Below, in pieces: positions 46,716 to 59,460 of a stretch of DNA of 64,000 bases. Position numbers and translations under genes: made by a program. The notes under the pieces are model-generated. The model did not search any database. It saw nothing but the letters and a program-made list of their open reading frames with translations, and was not told the DNA's origin. Where the stretch lies: assembly GCA_037974665.1 (NCBI GenBank), contig CM075783.1, positions 17,082,762 to 17,146,761 on the forward strand, given 5' to 3'. The first letter of the stretch is position 1, and each line of letters starts with the position of its first letter. Origin of the DNA: Ehretia macrophylla. Lineage: Eukaryota > Streptophyta > Magnoliopsida > Boraginales > Ehretiaceae.

Positions 46716-49700
46716 TGTAACGTCCCGATCCCTCACGAGACCAGGACTCCTATTTATCACGCTATTCTCAACCTAATTCCAAACCTCGGGCATGAAATGT
46801 AGGGAAAAACGGACGGAGTTTCCCCTATATATAAGACTATCTGGAAACCTACAAACAACAATATACAACCACAAGACCATAATCTTCAACCTCAATCCAT
46901 TTCATCCTTACAAGCATGCAAGTCAACTAGACAACAAGGCAAAGATTACAAATTAATAAAACATTACAAGCCATTCATAACTATCAATACATTCTAAACT
47001 TAACTTTACAATTACAAAACTGAATTCAATGACAATCCACGTAAGCCAGCATAGTCAACACAAAACTCTTGAGCCTTCTTTTCTACCTCTGATAGCACTG
47101 ATCCTGAAAGGTGTTAAAAACGAGGGTGAGTATACAACATGTATACTCAGTAAGGGAGGTGATGTAGCATACCGGGCGTGCAATGCAGCAACTTAACACA
47201 ATTAATACAATAAATAAGCAATGAATAACAATTCTAATACCACATTTTAAAAGGATACAATCGATAACCCTTATCACTCCAAATCTTTGATCCCCGATCC
47301 ACGAACCACGATCTCAATCTCGATATGCCGGCATCCCTTACACCAATGGGTACTCTGGATGTACTCGATCCTACGATCCAACACCCCCTGGCAATCTCCA
47401 AACCAGGCGAGTGAGGGAATAGCAGAGGAGCTAAGGCAACCAACACTGGCAAGCCCGATGCCGCCCAGTGAGGCCATTGCATCCGCCGCGACAATGAGGT
47501 TGCGCAACCACGATGCAATGCAAGAATGATAACAATGACAATATAATCAAGAAATACATTTAAGGACAAAAAGTAGGTTGTCCTCACACCAAGTTACAAT
47601 TTAGCAACAATAAGCATATATCAATTACAGAATTATACTAAACAATATACTCTTTTAGCAAGAAAATAAACTATAATGCACGTAAGGATGCAGGTCCCTC
47701 ACCTTTATCAAGCTTCAAGATGTAAAAATGGCTTAGTTACTCCAACTTTCCTTTAGCTCGAATATGCAAATCCCTAGTATATTCATTTAAGTATAACACT
47801 TTAGCAATTGATTATATTAACTCCACATTAGCACGTAATCCCAAATAACCACATATTATTCATGTATGTCATATTGCCACATAGCCTAAGTAATCAAACG
47901 AATAACTCTAAAACATTTCTTTAATCTTACCAAGGACATTAACTATATCAACTTTAACAAGTTAACTTTATAACTAATTCAACTTCATGTATATTGCAAA
48001 GGAATATCAAACTAAGTATTAAATCAAGACAACTATGCTTAACACTTAAATATAATTCAACTATAACAAAATCTAAGAATCATTATCATGTTTATTCACC
48101 CAAGTACAACATATATAACTCAATTAAAAATCAAATATAGCAATTAAGTAGTCCAATTAACTAACTAAGTAACAAGTTCAACCAATTTATATAAATTCTA
48201 ACAAAACTCTTTTCCAATTACTTACGAATTAGGTTCTAAACTTCACGTACGATATGAAACTTCAAATCTAACTTTATCAATCCCATTTAGCCACATTTTG
48301 ATACACCTAAATGCCATGAACCCATATATCCAAGCATAATTACACAAAACACCAAAAAGCTCCTTAAGTGATTTGAACTACAGTTACCTAATTCGATTAA
48401 CCAAACCACGTTATAAATACATTTTAGAGGCTTCCTAACACATCTAAGGTCATCTAGCTATTCAAAGATGACAAATTCAAACCTTCGTTCTAACGTTCCC
48501 TTTTTCAACTAGGAAATTCTACTTCCATACGAAATTCAAAACTCCGACTCTATAAACCCACTATACAACATCCCTAAGGATAACAAAGGCCACTTATTAA
48601 AGCCATGAAAACCCACTTTGGAGGCAAAAGCTAGGAAAGGCCCCGAGTGGGTTTTAACTATGACTACCCTATTCGGACCCCAACTTCACGCAACGAAAGT
48701 ACCATAAGTGCTTCCATACCCCAAGGATACCTAATCTAAAGCTCAAACATGCCCGAATTGCATTACGTGAAAAATTCCCTTTTTAAAGTTAACAAATTTT
48801 GCATTTTAACTCATTTTCGGGCAATTCAACCTCACGTGAGTCTTTGTCTAGTTTCACTAATGTCTAAAGCTCCTAAAGGAAGCCTCAATTCAATCTAATT
48901 AACAAATTATATCAAAAACTCTAAATTTTTAGATTTCACTATTCACTGTCACTATTTATCTTCTTCCCCAACATGTATTTTTCAATTCTAGCCATAAAAA
49001 TCTCTAAATAACCAATAAATAATGTTCTATAATCATATTAAGGAGTAAATGAAGCAATTATAACCATAAAATAGCAAGATAATTCAAATCTAGGAATTTT
49101 CAAGAAAAATAGAAACAAGCTTTAAATGCAACAAACACATGAATCTCTCACCAAAACTTGTTGTAGAATGGTTGATAGAAGCCCTAGACCCTTGAATTCA
49201 AGCTTGAAATGGAAGAAAATGGCCAATTATAGCAATTTTTTGCAAGAAAATTACTATTCCCGTATGTATTTTTTGGCTGATTTTTTTGACCCTTTTTTTG
49301 TTTTGTTTTGGTTGAGTAATAGCTTGTATATATTATATAAGATATATATGCAAGAGTATGTGTAATTAGTTGTGGTCAAAAGCCATTAAATTCTAGTCAA
49401 CTAAGTTAAAAACTCATACAATTGCTAACTAGTTGAAATTAAAGGTTGTTACATACGTAACACTATTCAAGTGTCCCGAAAAACATTTTCCAAATGCATG
49501 TTCTCGAGCTCGAAAGTCCGAAATGACAAGTTCCCGATTCCTTTTATGGGTCATATGACTTAGGAAAAATATTAAATCGAACTTTTAAATCATTCAAATT
49601 TCTTATAAATAGTGCTCAATAGTAAATCAATTAAACAAGAAGATTAATGCACATAAGATGCTCAAGTAATTTATACAACAGTTATTTAAATGTTGTGATA

Positions 49701-49718
49701 AAATTCCCGGGTGTCATA
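46716..49718 (-). repeat. 5' LTR of the inner element (3,003 bp)
   Basis: A near copy of 42757-45764, with the same landmark order and the hairpin near 47128-47148. The CTTTTTTTGTTTTGTTTTGG stretch near 49290 is simple sequence. No genes. Confidence 0.92.
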
Positions 49719-50449
49719 GAATTCCTTAGAATATAAGCTCCTCTGTATTCGAATACCAATATAAGAATTTCATATATGATGATTGAATAAGAAGTCCGGT
49801 CGAGAGTCTCAAATGAAAATACCAAGGATAATACCAAATAAGAATCCCAGTTCTGAATACTGAGAAAATAGTGAAGAAGAATACCCCATGAGAATCCCAA
49901 ACTTGCTTCTAGAAGTATTTCTTGTTGTTCACTGACATAAACTACGGTTGGCTCTGTTGGTTCATATCTTCAGGGGACCCGCTTCTGGCTTCCTTAATAA
50001 GGAGAGTGTTTACTTACCATTTTCAAAGGGGTAATATATGTATGCAATTGATTCTATTTAAAATAAACTCTTAATGCACATTATTACAAATAACTAAAAC
50101 AAATAGATACTTAAGGAATCAATTAAATGTTCCTACCACATAATCTTCACATATTGCGCACATAAATGTACTCATAGTCACATAGTACACATATCACATA
50201 TTTTCTATTACTACATGAATAAGTCACCTAGGTGCACACGAAATTACACATTTGCACATTTTGCACATTCGTCAGGTTAACACAGTGAGGCACAAAAGTA
50301 CATATTTTCACACAAAGACACACACAAGGATCACATGCAAGTACATTCTTATTCAAAACACATTCCACATGCACGCACTCGAGGGTTGCTACCCAACAGA
50401 CCGAGGACCCTGTCCCGGCTGAGAGCTAACTAAACTATGATACCACTTC
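49719..50449 (-). other. internal region of the outer element, 5' piece
   Basis: It starts with the GAATT duplication of the inner element and ends at the primer site (50434-50445). The middle has short recurring words (AATACCA, AGAAGTCCG, GAATCCCA) like the other internal regions, and the part near 50040-50380 is rich in CACATA words. No coding sequence. Confidence 0.8.
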
Positions 50450-53400
50450 TGTAACGTCCCGATCCCTCACGAGACCGGGACTCCTATTTATCATGCTATT
50501 GTCACCCAATTCCAAACCCCGGACATGAAATTTAGGAGAAAACAGACGGAGTTTCCCCGATATATAGGACTATTTGGAAACCTGCAAACAACAACATACA
50601 ACCACAAGAACATAATCCACAACTTCAATCTATTTCAACCCTATCAACATGCAAGTCAAATAAATCGAAGAGTAAACGATTGAAGTAATTACAAACCACT
50701 AGCTCCTAACTATCACCCAAGACTAAAACTTTAATATTACATTTCTTAAGATATCACAAATACATATATGACCATAAGGTCTCAAATAGTATACAGGCAC
50801 ATAATGTACACATTCTTCCTTGTTCTTCATACTGATAGAGCAGGCAGGCCACACAGAAGACAATCCTATTTCCAGCTTATAGCACTGATCCTGAAAGGTG
50901 TTAGAAACGAGGGTGAGTATACACCATGTATACTCAGTGAGGGAGGTGATGCAACATACCGGGCATGCAATATGATATGAAAACACAAAAAAAACATATA
51001 TATGCAACATAAACCAGCAAGATAGAAAGCCAAGTAATTAACTACATTAAAAAGGATACGGTTCCACTTCAAGTCTTCATTCGCGAGCCACGAACCACGA
51101 ACTTCACGTACATGCCGGCAAACCCCTTACTCCAACAAGTTGGGATACTCCGGATGTATCCCAATCCTACGACCCTTTCTCCTGAGGTAGGTCCATGCCC
51201 AGCAGATGAACCACGCCTCTAGGATAGTGAAGTATGCCTCAGCGAGAAGGGAATAGGCACCATGGTAGTCGAGGGAGCACGGCAAGCCCGATGCCGCCCG
51301 TGTTTCTCGACGCTACCATGTCCGATAAGGTTACGAAACCCCGAGACAAGTCACAAGCAATCAAGATATCACATAACACGTAAGAGGGTCGACAAAGTAG
51401 GCCACCCTCACATATAAGCACGATACAAGCTCACACAAGCATGAAAATAGCTTTAAGATCCCAAAAGAAGCAGTCAACATAAATATTTCCCATGAGTTAC
51501 TCAAATTGCTTAATTATATCTTAGATATTCAATACAAGATAAGACAATTCCATAACAAGTTCCAAATGCAACAAAAACGGCTAAAAACTACTTTTCCCCT
51601 TTCTTTAACCAAGTTTTCTTTCTCCTATGCGTGTTTCAAGGTTTCCAAATTATATCCTAATCTTTCTACATTCTTAATTAAGCCCAAAGACACCTATTAG
51701 AATCATAAAAACTCATTTTAGAAGCAAAAGTTCGGGAAGGCCCCGAACGGGTTTGAACTACAACTATACTAACCGAACCCCATTTTCGCGAAACGAAAGT
51801 GCCCAATGTGCTTCCTTAGCTCAAGGATACCCGAATCAAAACCCAAACTTGCCCGGATTGCTCGACAAGAAAAATTCCCTTTTTAAAGTCGATTAATTAC
51901 GCAATTTAGCTCGGTTTTGGTTGATTCAACCTCACGTGGCTTTTCAACTAGCTTCACTAGGGCCTAGAGCATCTAATTGAAGTCTCAATTCAAGCTAATT
52001 AGCAAATTCATTAAAACCCTAACAACAAGCACTATTCATCGTCTTCCTCACATCACCATTTGCAAAACAACCATAACCAAAGCATTAAGCATCACAGAAC
52101 AAGTCTCTAGCACATGTATACTACTCTTTGTAAAGGTATTAAGCATAGTATTGACATATACATGCAAATCTTGAAATTCAACCATTAAGCAAAAACAATA
52201 GAAAATGCAAAAATAGGTGAAAATCCCTCACAAATGAAAGCGTAGATACTTGTAGAAGCTCTAAGATACTCCAACACACCTCCAATTAGCTCCAAAGATC
52301 AACCCTAAGCTTTTCCCAATTTTCCCCTCTTTTCTCATTTTTTTCCATCTTTACCCGACGGTTCACATTCTTTTTTTTTTCTTTTGGTTTGGTCTAATAT
52401 GATATCATATAGATGATAGGTGATAAATGGAATGAAGAATAAAATAAAGTCAATGCCTAGCTTGGTGAATGATGTAAATGTTTTATTTGTTTAACTGATC
52501 AGTGGCAGTGGTGAAGAACGAGATATATATAATACTTTTGCTTAGTGCTTTAGTGCTTTAGCTTTGTTTGTTTGTTTGTTTTTTTTTTTATGTAAATGAT
52601 TTAATGCCTTTTGTCTTTTATTTAGTTATAAGTTATATTGCTTTGTTTTTAAGTGCCACGAAATTGAAACTCAAGCAAAGTCAACATGCAGAGAAAGTTC
52701 TAAATGCCACGTAGCGTGCATGGAAGATCAAACAATTTTGCTAAGTGACTAGTATAGTGCAACTAATGATTCGAATGGAGAAGATAAGTTAATTAAATAT
52801 ATACATAAACAGAATAAATACAAATAGTAAAAATAACGAGATATTTATTTTAGGTAACTCATTTAGATATAAATTGAATTAATGGAATTATTAAGAATAA
52901 ATCAAAAATAATAAAATGACTCGTTCAGTTATGGGCCAACTAATTAAATGTAATTATTAAAAACAATAAGTCAGTTCCTTCAGGTCCGGGAAACATAAAT
53001 AAATATAATAATTAAAATAATAAATTAGTTCGTTCAGATCCGGGCCCGGACTTTCCGTTTGAACAGTAAAATAAATAAAAAAAAGGCATGTAAAATAATT
53101 TAAATAAATAAAATAATAAGATAATGGTCCCGAACAAGTTATATAAATATAATTAAAATAAATACAAATAATAATTAATTAATTCTTGTAGATCAATTAA
53201 ATAGATTTTAAATAAAGGAAAATGGTGATAACATTAAAAATAATTATTCCCGGGGTCCGGGATTTCATATTCAAATAGTAGATTTAAATCAATTGAAATG
53301 TTATTAAGGTAAATTTTGGTAAATAAAATAATAAAATAGTTATTTTATGTGTTTAGATGTAGATAGAAGATTAGGTTTTGGGCTTTAGAGAAATCAAGTA

Positions 53401-53844
53401 CCAAATGGCCCAAAATGCATTATAGTTTATATTATTCACTCGGGGACACAACTATTTTATATCTCATGTTTTAGATATTCTATGCACATACTTTCAGTGA
53501 ACGAATACTAAATAAATACCAAGTAACATGAGAAAAATAAAAGTTTAGAAAAATAGAAGACTTGAAAATTTAACCCGGGCTCAGGTGCTACTTTTCAATT
53601 AATTGAAAATAATGTAAATTAGCACCCAAATGCAATATAATAATTTCTAATCATTATTTTACCAAGGTAATTGGCTCATTTAAATTTACTAAATATTATT
53701 TGCACGTATTTCAAGAAATATGAAAATAGTGTAAATAAATGAATAAATTAACATAAATATGTAATTATAACTAAACATTTAAAGTAAAGACATAAGTACA
53801 TGCAAGTAGGTACTATTCGCTACATGCTGGGTCTGGGTGTCACA
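50450..53844 (-). repeat. 5' LTR of the outer element (3,395 bp)
   Basis: A near copy of 39091-42491, ending CTGGGTGTCACA at 53844. The U3 hairpin GAGTATAC, ACCAT, GTATACTC lies at 50915-50935, the GC-rich module at about 51085-51345 and TTTCGCGAAA near 51784. No genes. Confidence 0.9.
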
Positions 53845-53849
53845 TAATG

Positions 53850-55510
53850 GGCCTAAAAAATAACCATATATGAAATGTTAGCCTAACCTGAAAAAGATGT
53901 ATGTATATGTAACTTGGGCCAACTAGGCCAACTAAGCTTTACCAAAAATGAAACTAGCCCAATAAGCAATGTTACTGCAAAAGGAAAAAAAATGTCACTG
54001 CTTAAGAATATTTTGTTTTTTGTTAGAATATGATTAAATTTTATTGGTAAAAAATTTTATTTGATAAAATTATAACATAATACATTAAAAAATAGTTTCT
54101 CCGTTTATTTTACTCAAATATTTGAAACATGATTAATTAGCTTAAATTTACATAATTAATCATGTGAAAGGAAAAAAAGTGACCAAATTGTACAAGAATT
54201 AGGATACAACATTATGAAAACGATTTTTTAATCCTAAACCTTCAAGGATTTGATTATAAGATTAGAGAAACTTATTCTAATAATAATATATTAGTTTTGA
54301 GCTTATATTATGGTTAGACTCTTTTACATTTATCTTCAAATTGTCTGGAAAAAGAAATATGAGTAATTTTTTCAAAAATAAATTATAAATATAATATATT
54401 GACTATTAAGCCTAAAAAACTAAAAATATACTATGGTAAAGATTCGTTTGATTTCATCGATTATTGTTTAGGTGGATGTAATGATTGTGAGGCGGAAATA
54501 AGAGAATATTTGTTAGGCCAACTACAACTCATTTTCTAGTCACCTATTTACCGCACATGTAGGGATAATGATATCCAACATTGGCCTTACAACCATCTCC
54601 ACATGTGGATGTCCCTACATTTATCTTTCAACATATCTACATGTAGAGATGTCGAAATAATCCCTACAAGTATCCATAGACCCAACTAGGGAATTAAATC
54701 ATTATGTTTAATTAAAAATCAACATAAACAATAGTTAAGGACTCCAATAGTTTCTCAAGATAACTTCAATTGTTTCTATATCTTTCTCCCTGGTCTTAGG
54801 CTAACTCCAATAGTTTCTCCATCTTTCTCCCTACGTGTAGATGATTTCTAGCACTTTTCCTATATATAAGGACTCCCTAATTCTTAATTTTTTTTTGTTC
54901 TCCCCAAATTCTCTCATTTTATTATAATTAAACATATCATTTAATATTTAGTTTTCTTGAAATATGATAATTTTTGTGGAAAACATTCTATTTGTAAGAA
55001 CTTGTTTCAGTGTATAATCCCGATGATATATAAGTGTTGATATATTACTTATTCAAGGAATAAGCAAACATAATAATATAATCATTATAATATTGATAAT
55101 ATCACTTAGTTATCCCCTAATTAGTATTATTATTAAAACTATTATTATTTATCATGTTTATGTTATTTTAAATGTTAATAATACAATTACAAAAAAGGTT
55201 AATGACATCTTTTTACAAAAGGTTAATACAATGACATGCTTGGTATGAGAATTATAATTGAAAAAAAAGGCAAAAAAATCTCATAAATCCACTATTATCA
55301 ATAGCGAAATTAAAGTATTTATGTCAAATGATAACAAATTTTAAGTTACGACATGCAATGATCTTAAAAATGATTCTAAAATTTTTTTAAATAATATGAT
55401 TTTTCTTTTCCATTTTTATAATAGTTTGTTTAATATCATTTTGTTTTTCTACTTTTATATTTATAACTTTAAGATTCCAATGTATATATAAAACTAGAAT
55501 AATAAAAATA
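53850..55510. other. host intergenic DNA
   Basis: Very AT-rich. Around 54520-54850, phrases such as AACTCCAATAGTTTCTC and GGATGTCCCTACAT recur in variant form, suggesting worn MITE copies whose ends I could not fix. No gene or RNA is supported. Confidence 0.4.
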
Positions 55511-55514
55511 ACTA

Positions 55515-55715
55515 ACTATAAAGGTGGAGCGGGTTATATGGGGCGGGGAAAACTTATCCCTACGTCCCGCCTACCCCGCCCCGCCCTACCCCCTCGCAGG
55601 AATTACAAGTTAATCCTCATCCCTTAGCCCATTCCCTATTTTTCACCTTAATCACCGCCCCATTTACGCAGGAGTGGGCGGGTACCATCAATCCATGTCT
55701 CCATTGCCATCCCTA
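55515..55715. repeat. GC-rich GGGGCGGGG-type repeat with a hAT-like end
   Basis: A roughly 200-base island of runs such as GGGGCGGGG and CCCCGCCCCGCCC in very AT-rich DNA. Its right end reads, on the minus strand, TAGGGATGGCAATGG, a terminal motif common among plant hAT elements. The left end and a target duplication were not found, so only a fragment can be claimed. Confidence 0.45.
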
Positions 55716-55979
55716 ATTTCAGTGTACGAATCGTTATTTTATATTTATTATGTAAGCACGACTATCACGACATTATCATTCTCATATTAATTCCATTCCT
55801 AGTCACATTTCCTACTTAATTACATTTTTGGCAACATATGGAACTAGTTAAAAATTATGTGCATAAAATATATTAGTATTATTATAATTATTCTTTGAAA
55901 TTTGACTTTGTCTTAAATTTTCCTTTTCAAAATATAACCTAAACTTTTTTTTTCCCGGAAAAAATGTAACTGGTTGCTT

Positions 55980-56097
55980 GCATTTCGTTAAGGTGGCAAC
56001 TTTAACTTTGTAGTTGGATTTGAACACAAAACAATAGGCATATGACTCCTAACCCCAATAGCTACTCTGATTTGGCAGATTCCCTACATGTCCCGTC
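55980..56097 (-). repeat. possible tRNA-derived SINE fragment
   Basis: On the minus strand, TAGCTATTGGGG (A-box-like) is followed about 38 bases later by TGTTCAAATCC (close to the B box GGTTCGANTCC). The spacing suits an internal pol III promoter. No A tail or target duplication could be defined. Confidence 0.3.
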
Positions 56098-56099
56098 AT

Positions 56100-57840
56100 A
56101 TCACATGTATCCTCTTTCTATCTTGGCCTTGACCCTAATGCGGGAATTGAACATTGGCATTTGCAATTGAACGTTGTTAATGCGGGAATTTGAACTATGT
56201 TGTTCACCACGATATCGATATGGCATTATTAGTTACCATATTTTGTCATTTTTGCTTAATTTTCATTAATGCAAAAAATTTATTGTACGAAATCTTGGGA
56301 GATTTCTTACATCATTTTAGTGGCAAATTAAAATTTAAATTGTATTTCAACATTGTACAAGCGCGATCTTCAAGTTTGAATTATGATGTTAAGGAGGGAA
56401 ATTTATTTTAAATACATACTTAATGAAGTTACAACTTTAAATTTCATATCCAACATATAAAATTAGTACCTGGATACCACTAATTTTATATGCTGGTTTA
56501 TTTTAATTTTTTTTAAAAACAAGTTCTCACAAATTTTTATCCTCTAGGTTTAATAGCTTAGAGTTTTCTTCATGTAATTATTGCTAGTAATGTGTAGTAA
56601 AGTAACATTTAGGTTGCCCGCAAACGATATATCTTGTGGTTATATAAATAAACGTCAAGTATAGATTTTTTGTACTCATTTTTCACATTAAGTTAGGAGT
56701 ATAAGAACAAGCAAAGATCACATCTATGGCCTGTTGGCCGACGTGATAGTTATCACACCTGTAAAAAAAAAAAACCATAAATTATATCTGCAGCCACCCA
56801 CCAAGGATAGCACGATACCACATGGTGTCTTTGAAATGAAAAAATAGGTGTAATTATGTACTCTATAGCCATATAATAGTGGTTGGAAAAAATGGAAAAC
56901 ATTTTATGTGGATATAAAATCCCCAGCACGCACGACACTCGAAGGTGTCTTGGAAAATGGAATAAAAAGGTCAACTCCTACTCTACCCTACCCTTTTTTG
57001 GGAATCATATTTATATATATAAATATAAATTCAAATTTTATGTGTAATATTACATAAGAATTACAGCGACGGTGGTAGAAAATGAAGAAGATGAAGCTTT
57101 GACTACGACCGGGAAAACTGGGAGTAGGAAAACATCATTGTCGAACCTGATGGGAAAAGAGGTTTCAAAATTTATTTTCATAAACTACCTCAGGAAAATA
57201 TAATTTTGAACAATAATATATGTTTTATTGTCGTTCATGGGTTCATTAAAAGATCACTATATCTGCAAGAGAACTTATTATTATTATTTTTGTCTCATAA
57301 AAACTTATTGATGAGAAGCAAAGGTTAATGCTCGAAGAAAATCAAAATAGATGAAGAAAATAATGCACATTCAGATACTTATAACAAAAATTGTTCTTGT
57401 AAACTTCAAGGGGACGCGGAAAAGACTACAACCACTTGTCGACGACTTGAGTTCTTCATAACATTCACCGGCCACAAAAAATTGGTTGTGTTGCCGGAAA
57501 AATTGGGCGGAATAACTAAGGAGATTTATTTCACTAGAGTGGTGAAGTGGATGATGGTAGTGGAAGTGGAAGAGAATAGAGAATAGTGGATGAGTAGGTG
57601 AAGTGAAGTTGTCTCGTGGGTGGAGAGGAAAAAGTGAAAAGACTTTGCATTGAAAATATGACCAAGGGTATGTTTGTACTTTGACATAGGGGCATTTTTG
57701 TATTTGCAACGAAAAGGTTAAAAACACATTTTGCAATTCATATCCGGATATAATTACTTTTAAGGATAAATTAGTAATACTGCTCCTATTCTTACTTCAT
57801 ACATTAAAATAACTAATGATATGATAGGCAGAGAGAGAAA
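56100..57840. other. host intergenic DNA
   Basis: AT-rich, no supported gene. Around 56790-56970, two segments with GCACGANAC and GGTGTCTTNGAAA words resemble a diverged direct repeat of about 120 bases. A 121-codon minus frame (57371-57736) is of low complexity and unlikely to be real. Confidence 0.4.
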
Positions 57841-57849
57841 AAAAATTTC

Positions 57850-58144
57850 CGCATAGAAGAATGACTCCTAAAGAAGACATCCCAATGTCTGGAATTACAG
57901 GCGTTGCAAAACTAAACGTCATTCTCACCTCGAACAAGGAAGTTGTGGTAAGCTTCATGCTTAATTGCAGGAGGAAAAAGAGCACAATTGATGTCAAGCG
58001 ATAAGTCACACTTCTTGCACAATATGTTGACCCCGACACTGGTTGTTTACGACCGAAACAAACAACGTCGGCACTGCCACCTGCTTTCAATTCCTTGAGG
58101 ATAAGTGGATGCTTCCCATGGCTAAAATGATTGATGATCTCCAT
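57850..58144 (-). pseudogene. DC1 (Cys/His-rich C1) domain gene, truncated and frameshifted
   Basis: ATG at 58144 begins MEIINHFSHGKHPLILKEL, the usual opening of plant DC1 proteins (HFSHPHPL type), followed by VVCFGRKQPVSGSTY. The reading then continues in another frame with CKKCDLSLDINCALFPPAIK, HEAYHNFLVRGENDV and, past a stop near 57913, FCNACNS. The Cys/His spacing C..C and H..H is that of a zinc-binding C1-like finger. Breaks are a two-base shift near 58027, an Arg where the second Cys of the first CxxC is expected, and the stop. The family is large, plant-specific and often linked to stress or hormone responses. A fold-back MITE sits 30 bp upstream of the ATG, in the promoter or 5' leader. 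Similar 5' flanks are repeated further right (to 63 kb), so this is the best-preserved member of a decayed local cluster. Confidence 0.75.
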
Positions 58145-58173
58145 CACTGTAATTTCTCTCTAATTTCTTTTTC

Positions 58174-58681
58174 GGGGTAATTTCATATTTAGTCCCTATT
58201 GTTTATAAAGTGTCTCAGTTTAGTCCTTATTATTTAAAATGTCTTAATTTAGTCCCTATTATTTTACCAAAAGTTTCAATTTCATCCTTATTGTTTAATA
58301 TGTCTCAATCTAGTCCCTATTGTCCTTTAAAAAGTTTCAACTTCGTCCCTATTATTTTTAAAAAGTTTCAATTTCATCCCTATTATTTTCTTAAAGTTTT
58401 AAATTCGTCTTTATTATCCAAGGACTAAATTAAATTTTTTTGAGATTTAATAGAGATGAATTTGAAACTTTTTAAAAACAATAGGAACGAAATTGAAACT
58501 CTTTTAGAAACAATAAGGACGAAATTGAAAACTTTAAATAATAGGGATGAAATTAAAACTTTTAGGTAAATAATATGGACTAAATTAGGGAAACATTAGG
58601 GACTAAATTGAGACATTTTAAACAATAAGAACTAAACTGAGACACTTTGCAAACAATAGGAACTAAATATGAGATTTTTCC
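58174..58681. mobile_element. fold-back MULE-type MITE (508 bp)
   Basis: The two halves are inverted copies: the left starts GGGGTAATTTCATATTTAGT, and the right end, read inverted, has CTCATATTTAGTTCCTATTG. Each arm is built from about six variants of a 35-40-bp unit with AGTCCCTATTNTTT and AAAGTTTCAATTTCGTCC words. The flanking 9-mers TTCTTTTTC (58165-58173) and TTCTTTTTT (58682-58690) match at 8 of 9 positions, the length used by Mutator-like transposons. No coding sequence. Confidence 0.8.
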
Positions 58682-59040
58682 TTCTTTTTTACTCTTTTTC
58701 TAGATCTCTCACAACTCAAATATTACTGGGAATGCAAGATAGATACTGAGAGTAATTAATTATGACCCTATCTAAATAAATTAATAGATGAAAGCCAAAT
58801 ACAAATTGGTGAGAATATTTTTCCTTTTGCACCAAGTGATGCCATATTGTTACTTTTTCATCAACTGTTGAGAATCCTTAATTACTTTTCGTGTTGACAA
58901 AGTGATTCCAAGTAGCAAGAAATTAACCATCCTTTACGCCTCAGCATGCAGACTCCCATAACCGAGTTGATATCTGTAATTATTGATATACCAGTCTTAG
59001 TTCGCTAATGTTGGTTATACTAATTACCTTTTATATTATT

Positions 59041-59460
59041 GGGTAAATAGCATATTACCCCCCTGTGTTTTACTAAAAATGTACAATACCCCCCTATGTT
59101 TTAAAAATTAGCTGATTACCCTAATGTGTTTTGCCAAAAGTGCACAATACCCTATGTGTTTTAAAAATTAGCTTATTACCCCCTGTGTTTTATAAAAGTA
59201 ACTGATTACCCCCTTGTGTTTTATAAAAATAGCTGATTGCCCCCCTATATTTTCAAACAAAAGTGCTAATTTTTAAAAAGCACAGGGGAGTAATCAGCTA
59301 CTTTTATAAAACACATGAGGGTAATCAGCTAGTTTTTAAAACACAGGGGGGTGTTGTGCACTTTTAGCAAAACATAAGGGGGTAATCAGCTAATTTTTAA
59401 AACACATGGATGTATTGTGTATTTTTAGCAAAACACAGAAGGGTAATACGCTATTTACCC
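59041..59460. mobile_element. second fold-back MULE-type MITE (420 bp)
   Basis: Inverted ends GGGTAAATAGCATATTACCC and, inverted from the right, GGGTAAATAGCGTATTACCC. The arms are made of units of about 37 bases with the words GTGTTTTANNAAAANTAGCTGATTACC. Flanking 9-mers TATATTATT (59032-59040) and TACATTATT (59461-59469) match at 8 of 9 positions. It has the same architecture as the element at 58174 but unrelated sequence. Confidence 0.8.

Larger units (their letters stand above)
42757..49718 (-). mobile_element. non-autonomous LTR element with 3.0-kb LTRs (inner), minus strand
   Basis: LTRs at 42757-45764 and 46716-49718 flank a 951-bp internal region. The flanking 5-bp duplication is a perfect GAATT (42752-42756 and 49719-49723), inside the internal region of the outer element. 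The primer site TGGTATCAGAGC lies at 46700-46711 (minus) and the polypurine tract at 45765-45777. The LTRs differ by about 2% by eye. No gag or pol. The internal region is related to that of the tandem array at 18932-19744. Confidence 0.92.
39091..53844 (-). mobile_element. non-autonomous LTR element with 3.4-kb LTRs (outer), minus strand
   Basis: LTRs at 39091-42491 and 50450-53844 flank an internal region of about 0.99 kb that is split by a second element (42757-49718). Flanking pentamers TAGTG (39086-39090) and TAATG (53845-53849) match at four of five positions. The primer site (minus strand, 50434-50445) reads TGGTATCATAGT. The polypurine tract lies at 42492-42504. No gag or pol. LTR divergence is roughly 2-4% by eye, so it is older than its guest or of similar age. 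Confidence 0.88.

Noticed and set aside
54520-54850. MITE copies with AACTCCAATAGTTTCTC
   Set aside because: Recurring phrases suggest mobile DNA, but no pair of inverted ends or target duplication could be fixed.
57371-57736. 121-codon minus-strand frame
   Set aside because: Phe/His/Pro/Ser-rich low-complexity product from a purine-rich plus strand, with no motif.
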